Source: Flavobacteriales bacterium | Lineage (GTDB): Bacteria; Bacteroidota; Bacteroidia; Flavobacteriales_D; Sanyastnellaceae | Assembly (NCBI GenBank): GCA_028825055.1 | Contig: JAPKAW010000139.1 | Coordinates: 1-5,385, forward strand | Length of the DNA: 5,385 bases | Direction: 5' to 3' | Part shown: in pieces, positions 1-5,385 of the stretch | Layout: each line of letters begins with the position of its first letter | Position numbering within the stretch: position 1 is the stretch's first letter | Notes under the pieces: model-generated | Database searches by the model: none | Told to the model about the DNA's origin: nothing | The model's input: only the letters and a program-made list of their open reading frames with translations | Position numbers and translations under genes: made by a program

Positions 1-1
1 C

Positions 2-808
2 TACCGTACAGAGCGATTGAAAGTGGTCATTCCTGGTTTGCACAAGGTCTTTCATGGATTGCGTGTAGTTCAAATTTCGGATGCGCATTTGGGCAGTTTT
101 GCGGATACACCGGCACCCGTTTTGGAGGCGTTGGAGAGTATTGCATCGTTGAAACCAGACTTGATTTTGTTCACGGGGGACTTAGTCAATACGGATGCCT
201 CTGAAGCGGAGAAGTGGATTGGACCCTTTTCTGAATTGTCCGCCTCCATGGGCAAGTTTTCCATTATGGGAAATCATGACTATGCTGATTATGGCCCCTT
301 TACGGACGAGGAACGAGAAGCGAGTTGCCAACGGTTGTATGAAATTCATGAGGAGATGGGATTTAACCTGTTGCTCAATGAGCACGTTCACCTTGAGCGT
401 GAAGGACAGCAACTGGTTTTGTTGGGCGTAGAGAATTGGGGAAAGGGCTTTCGAACGAGTGGCGATTTGAAAAAAACAATGGCCGGGAGCAACTGTGAGG
501 AGCTTCCGACGATCCTGATGAGTCATGACCCGACCCATTGGGCTGAAGAAGTCAGGGATGGCAAAGCTCCTGTTGATCTGACCTTGAGCGGACATACGCA
601 CGGAATGCAATTCGGAATTGAAATCCCGTGGTTAGGTATCCAGTGGTCTCCAAGTAAATGGAGGTATGAGCATTGGGCGGGCTTGTATGAAGCAGGCGGG
701 CAACAGCTCTATGTGAATCGAGGATTTGGCGTATTGGGTTTTCACGGACGTGTGGGCATGCCGCCTGAAATCACCTTGATTGAATTGGAATCTGCCGAAC
801 GAGCGTGA
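2..808 (+). CDS. Calcineurin-like metallophosphoesterase (YkuE/COG1408-type), 5'-truncated by window edge
   Basis: This is a metal-dependent phosphoesterase catalytic domain. Counting from the TTG at 17, the motifs appear in canonical order: DAH (D22, H24), GDLVN (G54-N58), GNHD (G85-D88), SHDP (H170) and GHTHGMQ (G192-Q198). These supply the two-metal-site ligands of the calcineurin-like fold. The frame stays open upstream of the TTG to the window edge (Tyr-Arg-Thr-Glu-Arg precede it), and the strand just before the DAH motif is already complete. The TTG is therefore probably an internal Leu codon and the true start lies outside the window. Related Bacteroidota proteins often carry membrane helices or an export signal upstream of this domain, so membrane anchoring is possible but not visible here. 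The substrate is unknown; relatives have been linked to cell-envelope phospholipids or UDP-sugar lipids, but nothing here decides. The stop is TGA at 806-808. Family assignment is firm; the specific function is not. Confidence 0.9.
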   Translation, partial: YRTERLKVVIPGLHKVFHGLRVVQISDAHLGSFADTPAPVLEALESIASLKPDLILFTGDLVNTDASEAEKWIGPFSELSASMGKFSIMGNHDYADYGPFTDEEREASCQRLYEIHEEMGFNLLLNEHVHLEREGQQLVLLGVENWGKGFRTSGDLKKTMAGSNCEELPTILMSHDPTHWAEEVRDGKAPVDLTLSGHTHGMQFGIEIPWLGIQWSPSKWRYEHWAGLYEAGGQQLYVNRGFGVLGFHGRVGMPPEITLIELESAERA

Positions 809-833
809 CGCAGTATCTTCGCGTTCTGTAAGA

Positions 834-860
834 CGGGTTTAAAGATTAATCCGGCCTTTT
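834..860 (+). terminator. Weak candidate stem-loop terminator after the phosphoesterase
   Basis: Bases 834-842 and 846-854 can pair as a 9-bp stem with two mismatches around a 3-base AGA loop. Two C's and four T's follow, at 855-860. It sits 25 bp after the phosphoesterase stop and before ettA, where a terminator would make sense. The imperfect AT-rich stem and very short T run make it a weak call; it could be chance. Confidence 0.2.
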
Positions 861-893
861 ACTACAGTCTCTATATCTAGAATACTAGCTCCC

Positions 894-2582
894 ATGTCAG
901 ACGACAAAAAAGTAATTTTCAGTATGCACAAAGTCAACAAGGTGACCCCGACAGGGAAGCACATCTTGCGTGACGTGACTTTGGGCTTTTACCATGGTGC
1001 GAAAATTGGAATTCTCGGTGCCAACGGTTCGGGAAAATCCACGGTCATGCGGATCATTGCCGGTTTGGATGATGCATTCACGGGCGATGTAACCTGGTCT
1101 CCGGGTATCACGCTGGGGTACTTATCTCAAGAACCTGATTTAGACGAGGAAAAAACCGTTCGTGAAATCGTCGAAGAAGGCACCCAAGAAATTGTAGATG
1201 TCCTCAAGGAATATGAGGAGATCAACGCGCGATTTATGGATGAGGAGATCTTGAACGATCCCGAAAAAATGGACGCATTGATTAACCGTCAAGCGGAGGT
1301 TCAAGATAAAATTGATGCGCTGAATGCATGGGAGTTGGATACCAAACTCAACATTGCCATGGACGCTCTGCGCTGTCCTCCGGACGATGCCAAGATTGGA
1401 TCGCTCTCAGGAGGTGAACGTCGTCGAGTCGCGTTGTGTCGTCTTTTGTTGCAGCAGCCCGATGTGCTTCTTTTGGACGAGCCGACCAACCACTTGGATG
1501 CGGAGTCTATTGAATGGTTGGAGCAGCATTTGGAGCAGTATACGGGTACCGTATTGTCCGTAACGCACGATCGGTATTTCTTGGACAATGTGGCCAAGTG
1601 GATTTTAGAATTAGATCGGGGAGAAGGCATTCCATACGAAGGCAACTACCAGTCTTGGCTAGAGCAGAAAACCAAGCGTTTGGCGCAGGAAGAGAAGCAC
1701 GAGTCGAAGCGCCGAAAGGAATTAGAACGGGAACTGGATTGGGTCCGTCAATCGCCAAAAGGCCGACGTGTCAAGAACAAGGCCCGTGTCAACAACTACG
1801 AGCAAATGCTGGCTGATGGGACGAATGAGAAAGACGCACGTCTGTCTCTTCCGATCCCTAATGGTCCGCGATTGGGCAACTTGGTGATTGAAGCCAGCAA
1901 CCTTCAAAAGGGTTTTGGCGATCGCTTGCTCATTGAGAATCTAAGCTTTTCACTTCCTCCGGCAGGGATTGTGGGCGTGATTGGGCCAAACGGAGCGGGT
2001 AAAACAACGTTGTTCAGGATGATCATGGGGGAAGAAGAACCGGATGCGGGTTCCTTTAAAATTGGTGAGAGCGTTGTGACCGGCTATGTCGATCAGCGGC
2101 ACGCAGAAATCGATGAGAATAAAACGGTGTGGCAAGTGATTAGCGGAGGCCATGACCAGCTTGAAATCGGCGGTAAGCTCTTCAATAGCCGGGCGTATGT
2201 TTCCAAGTTCAACTTCAACGGTACGGACCAGCAGAAAAAATGTGGTGTCCTTTCCGGCGGAGAACGAAACCGATTGCATTTGGCCATGACCCTCAAAACG
2301 GAAGCCAATGTTTTGCTATTGGACGAGCCAACCAACGACATTGACGTCGATACGTTGAGAGCACTGGAGGAAGGCATCGAGTCGTTCGCTGGTTGTGCGG
2401 TGGTCATTTCACACGATCGTTATTTCTTGGATCGTATTTGCACGCACATCTTGGCCTTTGAAGGCGATTCTCAGCTGTATTGGTTCGAGGGCACCTACGA
2501 GGAGTATGAGGAAAATCGCAAAAAGCGATTGGGCAACTCAGGCCCGCAGCGTTTGAAATACCGCAAGCTTGTCCGCGGATAA
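894..2582 (+). CDS. ettA: Energy-dependent translational throttle protein EttA (ABC-F ATPase)
   Basis: EttA is a cytoplasmic ABC-F ATPase that binds the ribosomal E site and gates the first elongation steps according to the ATP/ADP ratio; it is not a transporter. The 562-aa product resembles E. coli EttA (about 555 aa) from end to end. NBD1 has Walker A GANGSGKS (42-49), signature LSGGE (171-175), Walker B with catalytic E196 in DEPTNHLD, and switch H225. NBD2 has Walker A GPNGAGKT (364-371), LSGGE (453-457), catalytic E478 in DEPTNDID, and H507. The segment around 95-150 is the acidic/helical arm. The basic, helical linker from about 257 to 320 (including WVRQSPKGRR) matches the P-site tRNA interaction motif. 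The C-terminus keeps the EttA-like RLKYRKL ending. The ATG at 894 aligns with the family N-terminus; no Shine-Dalgarno precedes it. The gene overlaps gluQ by 14 bp, suggesting one transcript. All catalytic residues are intact, so it should be functional. Confidence 0.96.
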   Translation: MSDDKKVIFSMHKVNKVTPTGKHILRDVTLGFYHGAKIGILGANGSGKSTVMRIIAGLDDAFTGDVTWSPGITLGYLSQEPDLDEEKTVREIVEEGTQEIVDVLKEYEEINARFMDEEILNDPEKMDALINRQAEVQDKIDALNAWELDTKLNIAMDALRCPPDDAKIGSLSGGERRRVALCRLLLQQPDVLLLDEPTNHLDAESIEWLEQHLEQYTGTVLSVTHDRYFLDNVAKWILELDRGEGIPYEGNYQSWLEQKTKRLAQEEKHESKRRKELERELDWVRQSPKGRRVKNKARVNNYEQMLADGTNEKDARLSLPIPNGPRLGNLVIEASNLQKGFGDRLLIENLSFSLPPAGIVGVIGPNGAGKTTLFRMIMGEEEPDAGSFKIGESVVTGYVDQRHAEIDENKTVWQVISGGHDQLEIGGKLFNSRAYVSKFNFNGTDQQKKCGVLSGGERNRLHLAMTLKTEANVLLLDEPTNDIDVDTLRALEEGIESFAGCAVVISHDRYFLDRICTHILAFEGDSQLYWFEGTYEEYEENRKKRLGNSGPQRLKYRKLVRG

Positions 2583-3393
2583 GGGCATCGGACGTTTTGC
2601 GCCCACTCCCTCAGGAAGGCTGCATTTTGGCTCCATGGTCGCGGCGATTGGGTCGTGGCTTGATGCACGTAGTCGTCAAAGTCAATGGATGGTGCGCATC
2701 GACGACTTGGACCCACCACGGGTGGTGTCTGGAGCAGTGGATGATATTTTGCACACGTTGGAGGGGTTTGGTTTGACGTGGGACGGCCCGGTCATTTATC
2801 AAAGTCAACGCAATCATCGCTACCAGGAGGCGTTGGATACCCTGATTAAAAACAGCGATGTGTTCCCCTGTTTTTGCAGCCGCAAAGACCTCGAAGGAGC
2901 GCGGGTGTATCCTGGGACATGCCGTATACGCAAGGACCAAAATGGAAGAACCTGGCGCTTCAGAGTGGGAGAGGGGCTCGTGGAGTGGGCGGATCAATAT
3001 GCTGGCCAGCTGCAAGTGCACCGCGCAACGGAATTGGGTGATTTTCTGGTGCGAGGGGTGGAAGACGTCTTTAGTTACCACCTAGCGAACGTTGTGGACG
3101 ACTCCGATTTTGGCATTACCCATGTCATCCGAGGAGCTGATTTGATTGAATCAACAGGCTGTCATATCCTGTTGCAGCGCGCCTTGAACTTCGCGCCCAT
3201 CCAATACGGTCACCTGCCCTTAGCGCGGTCAGGAGATGGGGTCAAATTGTCTAAGCAAACCCATGCTCAGCCCGTAGAAGTGGCTGAAGCCTCTGAGTGC
3301 ATTCAACGCGTGCTAGAACATTTGGACATTCCACCCGTAGACTTGGATGATCCAGCGGTCATGTTGGCTGCAGCGGTGAGTCGGTGGCGCTAA
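2569..3393 (+). CDS. gluQ: Glutamyl-Q tRNA(Asp) synthetase (GluRS-like, YadB family)
   Basis: GluQRS activates glutamate and attaches it to the queuosine base at position 34 of tRNA-Asp; it resembles the GluRS catalytic core without the anticodon-binding domain. The 274-aa product shows GRFAPTPSG followed by LHFGS (residues 8-22, the HIGH-like site), RIDDLDPPR (43-51), and a zinc cluster with C101, C103, Y114 and C118. It also has Y170, RGADLIE (188-194) and KLSKQ (226-230, the KMSKS-like loop). It is somewhat shorter than the E. coli enzyme (about 308 aa), mainly at the C-terminus. The only in-frame standard start between the upstream stop at 2554 and the conserved GRFAP motif is the TTG at 2569, inside the end of ettA. 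No Shine-Dalgarno is visible, so translation probably depends on ribosomes finishing ettA. One oddity is Asp at residue 45, where the family usually has Glu. The stop is TAA at 3391. A discharging GluRS paralogue is unlikely given the length and zinc motif. Confidence 0.93.
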   Translation: MSADKGIGRFAPTPSGRLHFGSMVAAIGSWLDARSRQSQWMVRIDDLDPPRVVSGAVDDILHTLEGFGLTWDGPVIYQSQRNHRYQEALDTLIKNSDVFPCFCSRKDLEGARVYPGTCRIRKDQNGRTWRFRVGEGLVEWADQYAGQLQVHRATELGDFLVRGVEDVFSYHLANVVDDSDFGITHVIRGADLIESTGCHILLQRALNFAPIQYGHLPLARSGDGVKLSKQTHAQPVEVAEASECIQRVLEHLDIPPVDLDDPAVMLAAAVSRWR

Positions 3394-3403
3394 TACTGGA
3401 TAA

Positions 3404-3943
3404 TCAATCTAGGAGCGCTTCGATGACGTCGACCATGGCTTCAAACTCCTCCGTTTCGAACAGGCGTGTCAAGAAAGCAATCTGGCCTTCCTGATTGACA
3501 ACGACATTGCGCGTTACACCTGACTTGGGTGCAGCAATGGAATAAAACACCTGTCCATCAGGGTCCGGTGCTATGGGATAGGTGATCTCCATTAACTGGG
3601 CGAAATCTGCGACCTTTTCCCTTGGTTCATCCAAGTCAACGCCCAACAGAACAAAGTCGTCGTCCTTAAAACGTTGCCAAACAGCCGTTTCCAAATGGGG
3701 CATTTCTTTGCGGCAGACTCCACACCATGAGGCCGTGAACTGCAGTACATAGGTGGTCCCCAACAACGTCACGTCGGTATGTTCTGTGCCATTCAAATCT
3801 GTTAGGCTGAAAGAGGGTACGCGATCTCCTACTTGGACAATGTAACCACGGTCATCGAGCGCATTCTGATACTCCTCTTGGGCCGTTCCGAAGGCGAAAA
3901 CGAAAGAGCAACACAGCAAAAAACAAAGCGATTTTATTGACAT
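3404..3943 (-). CDS. Exported TlpA/ResA-like thiol-disulfide oxidoreductase (thioredoxin fold)
   Basis: This 179-aa protein has an N-terminal hydrophobic segment (about residues 5-18) ending in a plausible signal peptidase I site after A21 (GTA-QEE), so it should be exported to the periplasm. No lipobox is convincing. The rest is an AhpC-TSA/TlpA-like thioredoxin domain. VGDRVPSFSLTDLNG (38-52) is the typical entry strand, followed by FTASWCGVCRKEMP with the redox pair C74/C77 (WCGVC, 73-77). Next come the VLLGVDLDEP strand (97-106) and a late NQEGQI turn (149-154). The position that normally holds the active-site-facing cis-proline appears to be Thr143 (GVTRN). The protein may reduce or isomerise disulfides in exported proteins; no electron donor is encoded nearby. 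The ATG at 3943 lies inside the 3' end of the hydrolase gene (10-bp overlap), so the two are probably translationally coupled. The role is inferred from fold and motif only. Confidence 0.88.
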   Translation of the reverse strand: MSIKSLCFLLCCSFVFAFGTAQEEYQNALDDRGYIVQVGDRVPSFSLTDLNGTEHTDVTLLGTTYVLQFTASWCGVCRKEMPHLETAVWQRFKDDDFVLLGVDLDEPREKVADFAQLMEITYPIAPDPDGQVFYSIAAPKSGVTRNVVVNQEGQIAFLTRLFETEEFEAMVDVIEALLD

Positions 3944-4827
3944 GGGCCTAGGTTTTGAGGTGTTGAACAGGGGGAATCCGATTCAGAAACTACGCGGGTG
4001 CGCTGAGCAATGGGGGAGTGGGAACGAATATCGGCAATGAACTTGTCGATCGCGTTTAGTGCTTCGGCGTCTGAGAGCAATTCCGCAGAGAGTTCGTGCC
4101 CCTTGTTTTCATAGCTGACCAATCGCGTTTGAGAAGAGCAATGCGCCAATGCGCCTCCCCCTTGTAAGCGCAGTGCCCCCGGGCTTTCTTCGGGACAGAA
4201 ATGATGAATTGCCTCTCCGTAGGGCACCAATTGATCGCATTCACCATGGAACGCCAAAAGTGGAATGTTTGCTGCATCCGACGGCACTGGTTCCATCGCG
4301 CCTGCGATGCTGATGACCCCTTCAATGCCTTGCGATCCGATGTGATAAGCCGCATACAAGGCCGCTTCTGCTCCCGCAGATGAGCCCGCTAGAATGACAT
4401 TTTTGTATCCCGATTTTTGCAAATGAACCCATGCCTCAAGGAGGTCTTCAGCCGCCCAAGCAATGGCTTCTCGTTTTTCTTTAATCGGAACATCGCAATG
4501 AAATCCATCCTGTTTTTGTCGAAGTCGGTAATCGATGGAGGCGACGTCGATGCCTTTTTGACTCAAAGCATGACAAAACGCAACGTTTTTAACCTGCAAG
4601 CGAGATCCCCCACTAAACCCCCCACCATGAGCAAACAGCACCAGTGTCTCTGAAGGCTTTGAAGCTGCGCTATACAGGCTCAATTCAAGCAATGAGTCAC
4701 CACGCACAATAAAGGCCTGATTTTCTTGGCCTTGCGCGTGAAAGACGCTTGACAATGAGAGTATCAACAGACCTAAAATTGGCAACTGATGAATTATTCT
4801 CGATGTTTGTTGGAGTTGAAATAACAT
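3934..4827 (-). CDS. Exported alpha/beta-hydrolase, carboxylesterase-like
   Basis: This 297-aa serine hydrolase has a signal peptide (hydrophobic core about residues 15-29, cleavage probably near A31-Q-G), so it acts in the periplasm, at the surface or outside the cell. The alpha/beta-hydrolase features occur in order: HGGG oxyanion motif (67-70), SIDYRLR (97-103), nucleophile elbow GSSAG with S150, acid D198 in HGECDQLVPY, and H244 in NKGHEL. This fits the Abhydrolase_3/BD-FAE-like esterase group, whose members cleave carboxylic esters including acyl and feruloyl groups; the substrate here cannot be told. Seven cysteines remain after predicted processing (85, 111, 197, 211, 230, 287, 296). 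The last 30 or so residues beyond the final helix form a low-complexity tail containing PCSTPQNLGPC; its DNA also leads into the start of the downstream thioredoxin-like gene. The ATG at 4827 is the only Met before residue 178, which supports this start. Confidence 0.88.
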   Translation of the reverse strand: MLFQLQQTSRIIHQLPILGLLILSLSSVFHAQGQENQAFIVRGDSLLELSLYSAASKPSETLVLFAHGGGFSGGSRLQVKNVAFCHALSQKGIDVASIDYRLRQKQDGFHCDVPIKEKREAIAWAAEDLLEAWVHLQKSGYKNVILAGSSAGAEAALYAAYHIGSQGIEGVISIAGAMEPVPSDAANIPLLAFHGECDQLVPYGEAIHHFCPEESPGALRLQGGGALAHCSSQTRLVSYENKGHELSAELLSDAEALNAIDKFIADIRSHSPIAQRTRVVSESDSPCSTPQNLGPCQ

Positions 4828-4846
4828 AGTTCTTACAGTAACATAC

Positions 4847-4854
4847 CAAATCTA
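4847..4854 (-). promoter_or_regulatory. Candidate Bacteroidota -7 promoter box for the hydrolase-thioredoxin operon
   Basis: Read on the minus strand, these bases are TAGATTTG, an exact fit to the Bacteroidota sigma-factor -7 consensus TAnnTTTG. The box lies 19 bp upstream of the hydrolase ATG, implying a short leader of roughly a dozen bases. I do not see a good TTTG -33 partner at the expected spacing, so the call rests on one short motif in the right place. Confidence 0.35.
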
Positions 4855-4860
4855 GTTCCT

Positions 4861-5385
4861 ATGATGCGATTTACATATTTGATTTTAACCGTGATGATGT
4901 TGGCTTTTTTTCAGCCATTCATGGCGCAGACTTCGACCATTAGTGGGACAGCGCTCGATGCTGAAGCGCACTATCCGCTGATCAATGCCACTGTGCAGCT
5001 GAAGACGATAGAGGGGGCTGTTGTCGCAACAGATCTGGACGGTCGTTTTGAGTTTCAGGATGTTCCTGTAGGTCGACATTTGGTGGTGGTGTCTTTCATG
5101 GGCTACGAGTCGCGTGTATTGGATGGGATAGTCGTGAGCAGTGGACGTCCGGTCATTTTGGAGGTGAAGATGCAGGAATCCGTAATTGCCATTGAAGCGG
5201 CCGAAGTGACGGCTACTCAGCAAGGAGAGGTCATGAATGAAATGGCCACGGTCAGCGCTCGCGCGTTTACAGTGGAAGAAACAGATCGGTATGCCGGGTC
5301 TCGAGGAGATCCCGCTCGTATGGCGAGCAATTTTGCCGGAGTGCAGGGGGCTGATGACAGTCGCAATGACATCGTTGTCCGAGGA
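4861..5385 (+). CDS. TonB-dependent receptor, N-terminal part (3'-truncated by window edge)
   Basis: The frame is open from the ATG at 4861 to the end of the window, giving 175 residues and no stop. Residues 1-22 are a signal peptide with probable cleavage after A22 (FMA-QTS), directing export to the outer membrane. Residues about 26-104 form a CarboxypepD_reg-like beta-sandwich: ISGTALD, PLINATVQL, TDLDGRFEFQDVPVG (57-71) and VVSFMGYES (76-84) are its diagnostic pieces. After a linker, residues 131-175 (VSARAFTVEETDRYAGSR, then DPARMASNFAGVQG and NDIVVRG) match the start of the TonB plug domain. The missing part should be the rest of the plug and a 22-strand barrel. Such receptors import ligands too large for porins using TonB energy; the substrate is not readable here. 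A second ATG follows directly at 4864. No Shine-Dalgarno is seen. No SusD-like partner is visible, but one could lie downstream. Confidence 0.9.
   Translation, partial: MMRFTYLILTVMMLAFFQPFMAQTSTISGTALDAEAHYPLINATVQLKTIEGAVVATDLDGRFEFQDVPVGRHLVVVSFMGYESRVLDGIVVSSGRPVILEVKMQESVIAIEAAEVTATQQGEVMNEMATVSARAFTVEETDRYAGSRGDPARMASNFAGVQGADDSRNDIVVRG

Noticed and set aside
182..610. 142-aa open frame on the minus strand
   Set aside because: It lies antisense within the phosphoesterase, whose catalytic motifs are intact; the peptide shows no recognisable domain.
871..888. Short near-palindrome with two CTAG tetramers upstream of ettA
   Set aside because: It is too short and AT-rich to call an operator, and no matching copy was seen elsewhere in the window.
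1566..2432. Similar DNA blocks near 1566-1586 and 2412-2432, and near 1471-1490 and 2317-2338
   Set aside because: These encode the same conserved Walker B and His-switch motifs in the two ATPase halves of EttA, so they are explained by domain duplication and are not a DNA repeat element.
2611..3081. 156-aa open frame on the minus strand
   Set aside because: It is a shadow of gluQ, which has clear family motifs in the plus frame; no domain is recognisable in the antisense product.
4806..4834. Possible plus-strand -33/-7 promoter for the TonB receptor
   Set aside because: The TTTG is present, but the downstream box matches only four of six consensus positions and the spacing is slightly short; not strong enough to list as a feature.
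4885..5223. 112-aa open frame on the minus strand near the right end
   Set aside because: It lies opposite the signal peptide and CarboxypepD_reg-like domain of the receptor; the His-rich product looks like an antisense artefact.
1..5385. Search for RNA genes, CRISPR repeats, insertion-sequence ends, toxin-antitoxin or phage-defence genes
   Set aside because: Coding density is nearly complete with recognisable housekeeping or envelope genes, and none of these elements was seen by eye.

Overview
This 5,385-base window looks like ordinary chromosomal DNA from a member of the Bacteroidota, most likely a Flavobacteriales-type marine or aquatic lineage with roughly balanced GC. Three things point there. 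None of the visible start codons has a convincing Shine-Dalgarno sequence. A TonB-dependent receptor begins with a CarboxypepD_reg-like domain, which is a Bacteroidota hallmark. A match to the Bacteroidota -7 promoter box (TAnnTTTG) lies in the divergent intergenic gap. The lineage is inferred from these features, not from a database search.

Layout. Bases 2-808 (+) hold the 3' part of a calcineurin-like metallophosphoesterase whose real start lies upstream of the window. After an 85-bp gap comes ettA (894-2582, +), the ABC-F translational throttle. It overlaps by 14 bp the next gene, gluQ (2569-3393, +), a tRNA-Asp(Q34) glutamylating synthetase-like enzyme starting at TTG. gluQ converges with a minus-strand pair, with only 10 bp between the stop codons. 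This pair is transcribed from about 4827 down to 3404: an exported alpha/beta-hydrolase (3934-4827, -), then an exported TlpA/ResA-like thioredoxin-fold protein (3404-3943, -) overlapping it by 10 bp. Only 33 bp upstream of the hydrolase start, the divergent TonB-dependent receptor gene begins (4861, +) and runs off the right edge.

How the genes relate. ettA and gluQ both act on translation: one gates ribosomes according to energy state, the other modifies the queuosine base of tRNA-Asp. Their overlap suggests co-transcription and translational coupling. The hydrolase and thioredoxin-like gene form a second likely operon whose products both act outside the cytoplasm. The hydrolase has seven cysteines in its predicted mature form, so the thiol-disulfide protein could plausibly act on it. 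The receptor gene presumably serves outer-membrane uptake; its substrate cannot be read from the N-terminal 175 residues.

I see no RNA gene, CRISPR array, insertion sequence or prophage signature, and no stretch over 100 bases without a gene. I found no clearly novel system. The most useful second looks are the Glu-to-Asp change in the GluQ active-site motif, the loss of the cis-proline in the thioredoxin-like protein, the cysteine-rich hydrolase paired with that protein, and the very tight divergent promoter region.
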